Shown here: positions 1-10,333 of the stretch, one piece after another
How the letters are laid out: each line of letters starts with the position of its first letter
Numbering within the stretch: the stretch's first letter is position 1
DNA from: Setophaga petechia
Taxonomy: Eukaryota > Chordata > Aves > Passeriformes > Parulidae
Length of the DNA: 64,000 nt
Assembly: GCA_024362935.1 (NCBI GenBank)
Contig: JANCRA010000003.1
Location: 49,203,844 to 49,267,843, forward strand
Direction: 5' to 3'
Notes under the pieces: generated by a model
Database searches by the model: none
Seen by the model: only the letters and a program-made list of their open reading frames with translations
What the model was told of the DNA's origin: nothing
Translations under genes and position numbers: made by a program

Positions 1-501
1 GCACTGGGAAGTCTCTGTAGGACTGACAGCGATGACAATGAAGAGGAAGGCCCAGAACAGGACACTCATCAGCACCCTCAGCAGGCGCTCAGGAAATTGG
101 CAACCACATAATACCAGGCAGAGGACAGATCTGCATCTCTCGATGCTGATGAATGTCAGCCGGTACAGCCCCATGTTGTAGGTGAACAGTGACAGCTGGA
201 AAAGCAAGCTCAAATACATTTGGAGCATTATAGCAGAACAGGAAACCTCCTCCACAAGGAAGAGTAGGGTAGAGGGGACCATGATGATGAGGAAGAGGAA
301 GTCAGTGATGGCCTGGTTGAAGATGAAGTCGGTGATGGCATTAATGTGCAGGAGCCAGAGGAAAGCCCCGTTCCCAGCCAGCCCACAGAGGCCAACCAGC
401 AGCGTCACAATGTGCATGGCCACGCTGGAGACATTGATCTCACACTGATCAGGTCCATTGCTTGGTGATGTGAAAAGAGGGGACACAGTGCTCACCTCCA
501 T
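1..501 (-). CDS. MRGPR-like receptor, gene 1 (class I), C-terminal part outside window
   Basis: The first 167 codons of a Mas-related GPCR are open from the ATG at 501 to the window edge with no stop or frameshift; the remaining ~158 codons lie beyond position 1. The N-terminus starts MEVSTVSP and has a possible N-glycosylation site (NVS, residue 23). TM1 (about 30-52) contains the family AGNGA motif, TM2 has the conserved Asp (QAITD), and TM3 ends in ISIERC, the MRGPR version of DRY. It is closest to genes 8 and 12. MRGPRs are plasma-membrane receptors of sensory neurons and immune cells in mammals; ligand and tissue here are unknown. A pyrimidine-rich tract ending in CACTGCAG (AG complement at 617-618) about 115 nt upstream looks like a splice acceptor for the coding exon. 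Confidence 0.9.
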   Translation of the reverse strand, partial: MEVSTVSPLFTSPSNGPDQCEINVSSVAMHIVTLLVGLCGLAGNGAFLWLLHINAITDFIFNQAITDFLFLIIMVPSTLLFLVEEVSCSAIMLQMYLSLLFQLSLFTYNMGLYRLTFISIERCRSVLCLVLCGCQFPERLLRVLMSVLFWAFLFIVIAVSPTETSQC

Positions 502-783
502 GGATGGATGGACGCTGGGCAGGCAGTGGGATGTGGCCCCTGGCTGTGGTCAGAGTGGATGGGCAGTCAGTGCTTGGAGAATCCAGGGATGGACCATGCG
601 GCTCCTCAGCAGCTCCCTGCAGTGGGAAGGATTCAGTGGGGAGGAGTGAGGTGTGCAGGGGAGGAGGGCAGTGGAAACTGTGGGTGGGAGAGGGAGGTCC
701 GAGGGTTGGCCTGCCTTGCAGGGGATTGATAAATAAGAGAGAATAACCATTTTAAACTCCCCTGAAGTTGCTCCGTACAGAAA

Positions 784-955
784 CAGATAAGGAGGTCTGC
801 TGTGGTTTTGGCGCAAGTTCTGTAACAAGAAGCAACAGCACATGGCCAAAGGAAAAGTTCAAGGCAGGGTCACCTTTAATATCAGATCACTCAGTGAATA
901 CAACCACAAGAGACCCCTCTTAATGACCTTACAGGGGCATCAAAGGACTCCCAGT
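784..955. repeat. Block C upstream of gene 1
   Basis: ~200-bp repeat with CACATGGCCAAAGGAAAAGT and GTCACCTTTAATATC as core words; 13 copies in the window, unclassified. Confidence 0.65.
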
Positions 956-1210
956 AGGATGTGGATGCATGGAAATGAGTTCTAGGAAAATGGTGTTTAT
1001 GTACTAGACAAGAAATATTTTATTATCTGTGTATGGTTATAATGGTTAAGAAGACTGTTGTAAAGTCTCACAACACACACCGAAATAAGGAGAGATCCTT
1101 CTGCGTGTCCTGCTGCCTAATATTTCACTTGGTAACACCATTAGTAGGTGTCAAGAAGTATATTCTGTCTGATTTTGGTATCACACCTCATCCCTTTCTC
1201 CACCTCACTC

Positions 1211-1300
1211 CCCATCCCATCCCATCCCATCACGTCCCATCCCGTCCCGTCCCATTGCATCTCATCCCATCCCATCCCATCCCATCACATCCCATCCCAT
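1211..1300. repeat. CCCAT pentanucleotide satellite, interrupted
   Basis: About 18 units with scattered changes (CCCGT, CACGT). Left side matches 39230-39335, right side matches 36500-36600. Confidence 0.95.
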
Positions 1301-1637
1301 GGCTGCTCCCCACCTTGAAGCATGGCTCCTCAGGCTCTGCTGCCCACCAATTGGAAAATTTGGGATCAACGGCATCAAGACCCTTCCTGAACTTTTCCAA
1401 AACATTCCAGAACTCTCCAACCCTTTCAGACCCCTCTGATAACCTCCAGACCCTCCCCAGGGATGACTATTCCCCTAGGACAGCCCCACTCCTGCCCTGC
1501 TCCACCCAGGACCATGAGCAGTGTCTCTGCTTCTCCCAGCCACTCCTGCATTTCTGCCTTGAAATAAACAATTTAGCAAAGAAAGGACACTTTACAGCAT
1601 TTAGCTGGAATGGTATCTGATGCCTTAACCTTGCTTG

Positions 1638-2345
1638 CAGGCCTGTCCCAGTCAGATGTCTCAGGTACTAACACAGCTGAGAGAGCAGCAGTTGTGCCAC
1701 ATTTGCCAGAGCAGATGCAGACGTGTGTGCACACAGACAGACAGACAGAGAGCTAGGCAGAGTCAGTGCAAGGTCGCTGTGAGAAATTGCCCTGGCAGGC
1801 AGTGAAATGCTCCCTGCGGATCCCTTTGCATCTCCTGCCTGGGCCAAGGGCTGGGCCTGGAGCCCTGGGGGGATGGGCCCAGGAGGCGTGGGCGTTCGGG
1901 GATCAGCCCAGGGCAGCAGGCGGGAGAGATCCCAGCTGGGAGAGGCCCCAGTGCCAGGGAGCTTCTGCTCAGCGCTGCTGGGCCCAGCACAGCTCCAAGG
2001 CTCTCCTTTTGGGCCGCTGCTCACAGGGCCCCAAGGGATGGGCGTCACTCACAGCAATGCTTCACCCTGGCCACACTTGGGGCCGGCAGCTTCCTGTGAC
2101 AGTGGGAGAGCAGGGATGCTGTGGCATCCAGGGGAGTACAGTAATTTCCAAGGCTGTTGATAAAAGCCCAGGAGGTGGTTGGACAGCAGCAGTTCCTGGG
2201 AGCAGAGGGTGTTTCTGATCAGCGCCACAGGAGCTGAGCCCAGGGGCTGCTCCTCAAGGCTGAGGCCTCACAAGCACGGATCAGAGCCCAGAGCGACCTG
2301 GAAAGGGGCTGGGGATGCAGCAGCACAGGGAGGGTGATCCTGTGG
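1638..2345 (-). repeat. Block E, 3' flank of gene 2
   Basis: ~700 bp, CCCCAGTCAGATGTCTCAGG through a CAGA tetranucleotide run (about 1732-1750) to GGGATGCAGCAGCACAGGG, just before the poly(A) signal. Near-identical copies lie 3' of genes 8 and 12. No credible coding capacity. Confidence 0.8.
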
Positions 2346-2348
2346 GTA

Positions 2349-2354
2349 TTTATT
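2349..2354 (-). terminator. Poly(A) signal, gene 2
   Basis: AATAAA on the minus strand, ~145 nt past the early stop. Confidence 0.6.
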
Positions 2355-2498
2355 GATCAGGAGACTCAAGGAATCGCTTAGCCACTGTCCAGGGTTCCTT
2401 CAGAAGTGCTGTGGAAAGGATCAACAGGTTCAGACATATGTTTGTGTGATGGGATCGTTTCTGAAGGCAGTGTTTTCCACGGGCTCCTCACACACCCT

Positions 2499-3350
2499 CT
2501 AGGGGGAGAGCCAGAGGGTCCCCACAGTGCAGGGCCTCCAGCACCTCCGTGCCAAGAAGTAGATGAAGGGTTTGATGCTGTTGTTGATGCAGATGAGCAG
2601 GAGAAACATCTGGGAGGACACATTGATGTAACCAAGGTGCATCAGGAAAGTGCCAAGGATGAGGAGGAGAGTGAGGAGCACAGTGATGATGATAATGATG
2701 TCGCGCCTCTTGGGTTGCTGCCCCTGGGAGCCCCACTTGGCCTTAATGAAATCAACTGTGTGAGAAATGGCCGCAGGTACAACAAAGAGAAGCAGGATGA
2801 GGGTGTACATGGAGATGAGAGCTGCCCGGCAGTGCTTCTGGTCGTGTAATGGGCACAGGAATGTCACCGTGGGAATGATGGCAAAGAGAGTAAAGATGGC
2901 CCAGTATTGGACACTGCCCACTGCCACCCACAGGCGCAGAGGAAAGTCACAGTGGCAGCACAGCTTCCAGAAATTTTCCATATATACCACAGGTCTGGTG
3001 GGCATCAGCCACAACAGCGCCCAGTAGCAGGAAACCACTGACAGCTGGAAAAGGAAACTCACATACATCAAGGGCACGATAGTAGAGCAGGACATGTCCT
3101 CCATGAGAAAGAGAATGGCGGAGGGGACTGTGAGGAGAAGTAAGAGGAAGTCGACGACAGCCAGCTGAAAGATGACATAGTTCGTGCTTTTCAGGTTGAT
3201 GTGGCAGAGGACAGCCCCATTCCCAGTCAGCCCACAGAGGCCGATGAGCAGTGTCACACTGTGTATGGCCACGCTGGTGACATCTCTCTCACATAGATCT
3301 TCTCCTTCAGTGGGTGAGGCAGGAGATGGGGACACAGTGGTCACCTCCAT
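2499..3350 (-). CDS. MRGPR-like receptor with shortened C-tail, gene 2 (class II)
   Basis: Open frame of 283 codons beginning MEVTTVSPSP. All seven membrane segments are present (about 30-52, 60-84, 90-115, 138-162, 176-200, 217-240, 248-270). N44 in TM1 and the TM2 Asp at 67 are kept. The ERC motif after TM3 is absent: WLMPTRPVVY stands where class I reads RLTFISIERC. TM7 reads SIKPFIYF. A TAG falls in the tail after TLWLSP, at the point where sisters read a Gln codon and continue LQRVFEE. The protein therefore lacks about 24 tail residues but no membrane segment. An AATAAA on the minus strand (2349-2354) lies ~145 nt downstream. Predicted acceptor at 3472-3477; the putative first exon is in block A at 4666-4983. 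It could be functional or an early pseudogene. Confidence 0.85.
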   Translation of the reverse strand: MEVTTVSPSPASPTEGEDLCERDVTSVAIHSVTLLIGLCGLTGNGAVLCHINLKSTNYVIFQLAVVDFLLLLLTVPSAILFLMEDMSCSTIVPLMYVSFLFQLSVVSCYWALLWLMPTRPVVYMENFWKLCCHCDFPLRLWVAVGSVQYWAIFTLFAIIPTVTFLCPLHDQKHCRAALISMYTLILLLFVVPAAISHTVDFIKAKWGSQGQQPKRRDIIIIITVLLTLLLILGTFLMHLGYINVSSQMFLLLICINNSIKPFIYFLARRCWRPCTVGTLWLSP

Positions 3351-3759
3351 GGATGGACGCTGGGCAGGCAGTGGGATGTGGCCCCTGGCTGTGGTCAGAG
3401 TGGATGGGCAGTCAGTGCTTGGAGAATCCAGGGATGGACCATGCGGCTCCTCAGCAGCTCCCTGCAGTGAGAAGGATTCAGTGGAGAGGAGCGAGATGTG
3501 CAGGGGAGGAGGGCAGTGGGAATGGTGGGATGGGAGAGGGAGGTGGGAGGGTTGGGCTGTTTGGCAGGAAGTTCATAAATGAAATAGAGAATAAACATTT
3601 TCAGTTCTTCTGAAGTGTTCAAATACCAAAGTGGCCAAATTTTAAAACGATGTGTTATAGATGGATAATGAGATAATTGGTTCTCACAGTTAAGGGATGA
3701 ATACTGTGTGAATATTAAGAGAAGCTTTAATGATATACAAATATGTTATTTCAATCTTT

Positions 3760-4130
3760 TGTTTAGATGTCCTCTGTTCTCCCCATAGTCCCCTTCTCCC
3801 CCCTCTGTACTGTTGCCATCAGAGAGCCTGAGTCATCTAGGACAGGTAGAAAGAAGGGGTGTACAAAAGCTTATTGCTGGGGGGTAAGAGGTGCAGCATG
3901 AGAACACCTGACCCTCCAGTGAAGTTGCAGGGAAGCAGGCTCCACCAATAAACACAAAGAAGGGCTGACTGACAGACTTTGGGAGTGGCCAGGTTTAGCT
4001 GATGCAACCCCCAGGGTATCAGAAGTGAAACATCCATCTTGAAGATCAGCCAGCCACGTGGTAGGCAGCCATGAGGGAAGCTCCCAGGCCTGCTTCTCCT
4101 TATTTACTCCTTTTGTTGCATTTTTTATTT
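3760..4130. repeat. Block B upstream of gene 2
   Basis: ~350 bp starting GATGTCCTCTGTTCTCCCCA with CCACCAATAAACACAAAGAAG in the middle. Five copies in the window; not assigned to a known element. Confidence 0.65.
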
Positions 4131-4187
4131 AGGTTTAATGAACCTTAAAAAATGTTAAAAAGTGGGCGGTTGTTTCTCACAGGATGT

Positions 4188-4405
4188 AAAGGCTGACACA
4201 CAGGATGGCAAACATGGCAGGAACCAGTGCAGAAGCAGATAAGGAGGCCTGCAGTGGTTTTGGGGCAAATTCTGGAACAGGAAGCAACAGTGCATGACCA
4301 GAGGAAAAGTTCAAGGCAAGGGCCCCTTTAATATGGCAGCATTCATTGAATATGACCACCAGAGAGACCCCTCTTAATGAACCTCCAGGATCACAAAAGG
4401 ACTTG
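4188..4405. repeat. Block C
   Basis: Copy between block B and block A upstream of gene 2. Confidence 0.65.
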
Positions 4406-4665
4406 CAGGAGGAGGTGGATGCATGGAAATGAGTTCTAGGAAAATGGTGTTTGTGTATTAGAAAAGAAATAATTTTTAATGCCTACATGTGGTTCTAATG
4501 GAATAATACCCTGTTGTAAAATCTCACCATACACACAATACAAGGAGAGAGCCCTCTGTGTCCTGTGCAGGTCAAGAATTCCTGCTTCCTCATGCTTTGC
4601 ATTGTGTTAGAAAGTTTGTTCTGGCTCTTTTCAGTATTCGGATACAGACGGGATACACAGGAGAA

Positions 4666-4983
4666 GAGAGAGGAGCTGGGCAGGGCCCTGTGGTCACCGG
4701 GAGAGGGTGGCAGGAACAGAGCAGCTGGTGCAGGAGAGGAAGGTGGGGTAGGGAGGAAGGCAAACATTGCACTGACCTGTTCCCTGTGGGGCAGCAGCAG
4801 GCAAAGGGGTCTGTGCAGATCAGCGGCGCTTCCTGGTACCTCTTGCTCCTTTGGGATCCGTGTCCTAAAGCGGCTCCTGCCAGGTCAGGGACATGAAGGA
4901 GAAAGTGCTCAGGTCACCAGGAGCTCCCCATTCCCGTCCTGCTGGCTCCTGTCTGTGCCCTATCCTGGTGTTGCTTCCAAGGG
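4666..4983 (-). promoter_or_regulatory. Block A, putative 5' non-coding exon region of gene 2
   Basis: About 310 bp repeated upstream of every class II and III receptor. On the minus strand it contains GGGAACAG|GTCAGT (plus-strand ACTGAC at 4771-4776), a near-consensus splice donor. Paired with the acceptor CACTGCAG at 3472-3477 it would join a non-coding exon to the single coding exon, the usual MRGPR gene plan. Exon and promoter role are inferred. Confidence 0.5.
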
Positions 4984-5179
4984 TTGGTGGAGTCCTGAGG
5001 TGAGTGGGGGAATCGAAAATTGCAACTTTGCCTGCTTCAGAAATTCAGTTCCTCTGAGTTATTTCCGTTGGGTGTGGGGTTTTTTTTTTTTGGTTTTTTT
5101 TTTTTTTCCCCCTACAGCAGAAGTGGCTTTTGTCAGAAGCTCTAAATGAAGATTTTTGTGATTGGTTCCTCTTTCTGTC

Positions 5180-6330
5180 CTGATGAGAAAAACTTTTTTC
5201 CCTGCAGAGTGTCCCATTCTCCCACTGCCTTCCCTCTCTAGACAGGTTTCTACCATTCCTCATTACTCTTCCTGAGGGGTCGTTGTCCCTCCAGCAGCAG
5301 AAGGATACTGGTGGCACTGGAATGCTGGCAGTGCAGGCAGTGTGGGTGAGGCAGCTGGGCGCTTCTCAGAAACAGCTGCTGTTTTGGGAAGGGCTCCGAG
5401 ATGACTGCAAAAACATGCTCTGGTCCCGAGGACACACAGTTGAGCTGGTTCCTCCTCCTGTCTTGATCCCATCCTCATCCCTGCACCCCAACCCCATCCC
5501 CATCCCTATCTCCATCCTGCTCTCCATCCTCATCCCATCCTATCACATCCCACAGGCTTCCCAGATGGGGCTGTTCCTCCACTCTGAGCGTGGCCTGTCA
5601 GGCTTTGCTCTCCTCCAGTGGGGAGATTTGGGATTGCCAGCATCCAGACCCCCTCCAACCCACTCCGAGCCTCTCCTGATCCCTTCAAAACTGCCTGCAA
5701 CACCCAAGACGGTCCATGGGACCCCTGTGCCCCCGAACAGCCCTGATCCTGCCCCACTCCATGTGGGACTCTCGGCAGTGTCTCTGCTCCTCCTGGCCAT
5801 AGGGCTCTAGGACCCAGGAGGGAGGAGGAAAGCCCAGCTCCAATGTGCTGCTCAGGAGAACACAGGATGATAAACGTGGCTGCAGCTGGTGGAGAAACAG
5901 ATTTGGAGGCCTGCTGTGGTTTTGGGGCAAGTTCTGTAACAAGAAGCAAGAGCATATGGCCAAAGGAAAAGTTGAAGGCAAGGTCACCTTTAATATCTCA
6001 GCTCTCAGTGAATGCGACCACCAGGGACCCCTCTGAATGATCCTCCAGGGCCAGGAAAGGACTTTGAGAAGGAGATGGATGCATGGAAATGGGTCCTAGG
6101 AAAGTGATGTTTATGTACTAGATAAGAAACAAACTTTAATAACTCTGGGTGCTTATGATGGCTAAAACCCTCGTTGTACAGTCTCAACCCAAACAGAAAT
6201 ATGGAGAGAACCTTCCATGTGTCCTTTGGAGGTAAATAACTCCTTCTTCCTAATGCTTCCCATTGTGTTTGAAAGTTTATTACTGCTGATTTTGTTATCA
6301 CTCCCTGTTCCCACCTGTACACCTCTCCCC
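5180..6330. repeat. Block C-containing ~1-kb unit, 5.2-6.3 kb
   Basis: Unit of CCATC-rich tract, TTGGGATTGCCAGCATCCAG segment, block C (5866-6066) and a tail leading to the ATGCC satellite. Equivalent units lie at 16300-17400, 19540-20640, 45430-46530 and 52850-54000. Confidence 0.7.
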
Positions 6331-6385
6331 ATGCCATGCCATGCCATGCCATGCCATGCCATGCCATGCCATGCCATGCCATGCC
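6331..6385. repeat. ATGCC pentanucleotide satellite, 11 perfect units
   Basis: Eleven uninterrupted ATGCC units, then ATTCC. Sits at the left edge of block G. Confidence 0.98.
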
Positions 6386-6389
6386 ATTC

Positions 6390-7594
6390 CATCCCGATGG
6401 TTTCCCAGTCCCTGGCCACTCCCTGGCTGCAGGTGTGGCCTGTTGGGCTCTGCTGCTGTCCAGTGGGAGATTTGGGATTGGTGGCACCCAGAGCCCTCCT
6501 GCCCCCTCCAGCCCCTGTCTGCCTGATGCCTTGGGCTGCCTCCCTAGAACAGAGGCCAGACCAGGTGCAGAGAATAAGAGGAGGCATTGATGAAAGGCCT
6601 TCAAAAGGTTCACCTTGGGCACTCAAAGCCTCTGAGAGGAGCTACACCCAAAATGGACAATGGTCACGAGTTTTTCAGACAGATGTAAGTTTGGTCCATT
6701 TACAAATCAGGGGTTAATCCTCCAATTACAGCTTCAGGTAATGAAGTCATTTAGCCCCAGCTTTCCCTCCCCAATTCACTTTTGTCTGTACTTTTCTGGG
6801 CTTGAGGCAGTAGAGTGTCAGTTGCATTTCAGGCCTAGAGGGATTGGTTTGTCTGACCAAAATGTGCTGACAGTTAACTAACACTTTCCATGGAGCTTAG
6901 AGTTATGCACTAATGCAGCACAGGATATGAAACATAGAAAGGCTAAAATCCTAAGGCATCATGCCCTCTCTGACATCCTCTAGAAATTCCCCCCAGGCTG
7001 CCTTCCCCTCCAGACATCCCCGCTCCTCTCCTGTCCCACTCAGGAGCCCTAGCAGTGTTTGTGCTCCTCCTGGCAATTCCATGCTTCTCCAGCCCAATGA
7101 ACAGCAGTGGAGCCATCCCTGTAGTGCCTCTTGTTTGTGTCCAAAGGAGGTTGGGGGGCTGGAGAGCAGGGATGGAGCTGGGGAGGGGCATCTCCAAGAG
7201 AAACACGGCCCCAAAGCCTTACGGGGCAGCCTGGGATGAGCAGCCCGTGGGGAGGGACTGGAGCCTCAGGCATGGGGCTGGGAGGGATGGGAAGGGCAGG
7301 AGGTGGGTGGGCTGCATGGGGAGTGGGATGGGAGGGTGGTGTGGGAGGGGTGGGACATGATGGAGCTGGTGGGAAGATGTGGTGGGAAGGTGTGGGATGT
7401 GTTGGGGCTGGAGAGAAGGTGTGGGATATGGTGGGGCTGGAGAGAAGGTGTGGGATGTGGTGGGGCTGCTGACCTCAGGGAAGCCCCAGGGAGGGGGGTG
7501 ATGGCCCGTGGAGCCCATGGTGACAAACACAGGTGTCACCCTGCTCCTGGAAGGGGGTGGCTGTTCTGAGGACCACAGCCTCCTCCTCTCCTTG
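6390..7594. repeat. Block G, copy 1 (1.2 kb, continues after the LTR to ~8615)
   Basis: Starts CCCAGTCCCTGGCCACTCCC next to the ATGCC satellite. Near-identical to 39390-40515, and its first ~190 bp also to 63812-64000. Contains a G-rich 29-bp minisatellite. The short ORFs on both strands are not conserved as protein. Confidence 0.8.
7386..7470. repeat. 29-bp minisatellite, 3 copies
   Basis: Unit begins GAAGGTGTGGGAT and ends GGGGCTGGAGA. Three copies here, two in the paralog at 40357. Confidence 0.9.
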
Positions 7595-7600
7595 CTTCTG

Positions 7601-8210
7601 TGTGGGAGCTCAGCACATCGCTCCGAATGTCCAGAGTCACCGGGAGAATCCTTGGGGGGCTCAGAGGTCCTGGAATGTTGCCAGACGTTCTTGGTAGCTG
7701 GACTTTGACCCTTCTAGGGATGTGTGTGAGGACATGGAAGTCACTGGTGTATGAGTGGTGGAGGGATCACGCATTTACAGGGTGAAATATGCATTTTGGG
7801 ATTTTGATACAGGGGGGTTATGGAGAAAAGATGGAGGAATCGGGGCGTGTCTCATGCTTCTTCTTTCTTCTTCTTGTCGTCCATCTTCTGTGGTGATGCT
7901 GGCACTTGGGGATTGGTTTGTGGTGAAAGTGCACTTGTTGACAAGGGTGAAAGGTATTGGGGATAAAAAGTAAATATGATGTACGTAGTTTTTATTATAA
8001 AAAGACACGACCGCCCCATGGGTGGTCAGAGTGCCTTTGGCTGCTTTGCTGGTCAGATCTCGGCTGGCAAAGAGGAAAACTTTGTAAGATAAGAAATAAT
8101 AAACAATCTGAAGACTGAAATGTCGAGGAGTCCAGACTCGTCCTTTGAACCGCGGGCTGCCCCGAACCATTCTGCGCGTGTCCGAGCAGAGACAACAGCC
8201 GGATCGGACA
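7601..8210 (+). mobile_element. Solo LTR of an endogenous retrovirus (class II/ERVK-like), 610 bp
   Basis: The element begins TGTGGGAGCT and ends GGATCGGACA, fitting TG…CA termini. It is flanked by an exact 6-bp duplication CTTCTG (7595-7600 and 8211-8216). The paralogous segment at ~40515-40535 lacks the insert and has a single CTGCTG. An AATAAA at 8098-8103 lies ~107 bp before the 3' end and a GATAAAAAG TATA-like box is near 7960, giving plus orientation. Six-base target duplications are typical of class II (beta-like) avian retroviruses. No internal retroviral genes are present. Confidence 0.8.
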
Positions 8211-8216
8211 CTTCTG

Positions 8217-8615
8217 CGCCCTCTGAGCCTGCTGAGGGAGCAGCTGAAGGCAGTGGAGAGGAAGAATTTCTGAAGGCAGAGAGTTCTTTGCTCCTGGCTC
8301 ACAAAATGAAAAATTAAAGATCTTTGGATAGAACTCTACTGTGACACTCACAGAGCACTTGGGGTGGGGAAGGCTGAGCCCATGGGCCATCGTGTCCGTG
8401 CCAGCCCCGCTCTGGGCACTGGGGATCATGGTTGCTCCAGGGAGCACAAGCCATGGCTGTGTCCCCTCTGACACCAAGAAGTTTAAGTCTTACAGCAAAA
8501 GTGTGTTAGACTAATAAGAATTTTGAGTCAAAATTGTGAAGATATTGGAAATTTATTTGCCATAGATATGTCCAAAGAAACAAAAATTTTCAGGCATTCT
8601 TGTACACTATTGCGA
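8217..8615. repeat. Block G, continuation of copy 1 beyond the solo LTR
   Basis: CCCTCTGAGCCTGCTGAGGG to about GGCATTCTTG, matching 40530-40925. Homology then stops at the AT-rich segment. Confidence 0.75.
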
Positions 8616-9395
8616 GAAACAGAATTCAGTGCTTAGAGTTTTTAAATGTTTAATAATTATAATAGTGATAGTAATTGTAATAGGATAAAAAAGAATATTT
8701 CCAGCGCTGGGTTGCTCCTCCCAACAGCCAAATAATACGGAAAGGCGGGGAGTGGTGTGTATACAGACAATGTTAATTTTATACTGCTACATTACTCAAA
8801 CACTTGCATAGTCATGTGTTTCATGCATTACTCATACATTCTTTTAAAATTTCTGATGTTCTGGGAACTCCTTTGTCTGACTTTTTCACACTCCGGCTTC
8901 TCTGCATGGCATCCTGGGTGTCAGGTCAATGTGTTTTATTTCTTCTGGTGTCTCCATGCTGCTGTTTCACATCCTCTGATGAGATTTTAGTGTGTCCTCC
9001 TTAAATCTAACATGGTATTCCCTAATTGTCCTCCAGGGCTCTGGTTTGAGTCATGGTTCTCACTTGGACAGGTTGGTCAGTGGATGGCCCTACACCGTTT
9101 TTAGTTACACAAAAGCCTTTTTCACATCTTATGCTTTGTTAAGGTCTGTAACACAATACATTCATCACACTATTATTTCCATAAGTGATACATAGATATT
9201 ATATTCATTACACTACTATTTCTGTGAGCAATACAGTGCATACATAAGCTGATAGATTATCTTATACTAACATGCAAGTAAAAAGACTTATAATTAATAC
9301 AATTTTGAAATAATTATAATCAATAACAACATGCATAGGCTAATACATCAATGCCAAAGCCAATATTATCTCGTTAATTCCAGACTACAATATCC
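8616..9395. other. AT-rich segment present in only one block G copy
   Basis: ~780 bp of AT-rich DNA absent from the paralogous position (~40925). No ORF of note, no recognisable element ends; origin unknown. Confidence 0.5.
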
Positions 9396-9915
9396 AAGAT
9401 TTTTTAATAGTTACACCCAAAAGTGCTCCCAGCTTCTTACACCAAGGTATAGGTGTTTTGTTTCTTTTAATTATTACTAGAATATGTTGTCTTAGTTTAA
9501 TGCATAACCCAGGTTTTTTCCAGCAATGTTTTATTAAATTTGTTGTCTTGGTTAGACAGTGACCACTGATTATGTTTTCTGAGCTGTACAAGCGTAGGAA
9601 ATGGCTCTCTTATTGCCATTGCAATTTATCTCTTGCAATTTATTAATCAAGCACTCTGGTGTGTATAGGCTTCTAAATTTCTAGCTCTCTCAAGATATCA
9701 TTCTCATTCTTTGTCATCCAATTAATTTCTAGTTATATGATAACCATTAAAAAAACTTTATTGAATTTTCTTCTCCAACTATTAAGCTCTCTAAGGGCTA
9801 TGGGTCGATTGAGTTTTTACCTGACAGCCAACACAGATCTAAATCAAAACCAGCTAAAAAACCACAGTCAAATATGCCTTGACTAATTAAACATAGTTCA
9901 TTATGAAATTTCAAA
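9396..9915. other. AT-rich spacer, first ~150 bp duplicated
   Basis: 9396-9545 resembles 40930-41065 (GTTTTGTTT and AACCTGT/AACCCAGG words). The remainder to 9915 is AT-rich and I see no feature in it. Confidence 0.4.
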
Positions 9916-10333
9916 ATGGTCACAGAATTCCTGGCTAACTACCTCTCTGTCCCCTCCCTCCAGCCACATTCCCGGCTGGCAGCAGCAGCCAAAGGAAGCC
10001 AGGAAGCTCTGGCAGAGGAGGCAAAGGCAGCTCAGGGTTCACGGTGGTGTTTATTGGTATCAGACCTCAGTGGGATGCAGGAACCAGGTGCCAGGGGGAA
10101 TTCTGGGGTCACATCTGTGTTGGGAAGGATCCATTTGGGGAACAGTGCTCTAGAACCTGGGAGGGAGGATCAAAGGTCCAATCATGCTCCCCTGTGCTCT
10201 GTGCAGAGCATGCCTCCCACATGGCCCCTGTCACTGCCTCTGCTCCCTTCTCCTGCAGGAATAAAGGTGGGAGGGTGATCCTAAGTCACTGCCCCATGGT
10301 CCTGCATTGGGGCACTTGAAGGGTTCAACAGGC

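Noticed and set aside
4558..4896. ~110-codon plus-strand frames ending PARSGT in every block A
   Set aside because: They repeat because block A repeats. Starts differ between copies, and the block's best signal is a splice donor on the other strand.
5081..5110. Long T runs (also 13008-13030, 19391-19411) as poly(A) tails of minus-strand retrocopies
   Set aside because: They recur at the same place in duplicated units without a target duplication or adjacent retrocopied gene; simple homopolymer growth is enough.
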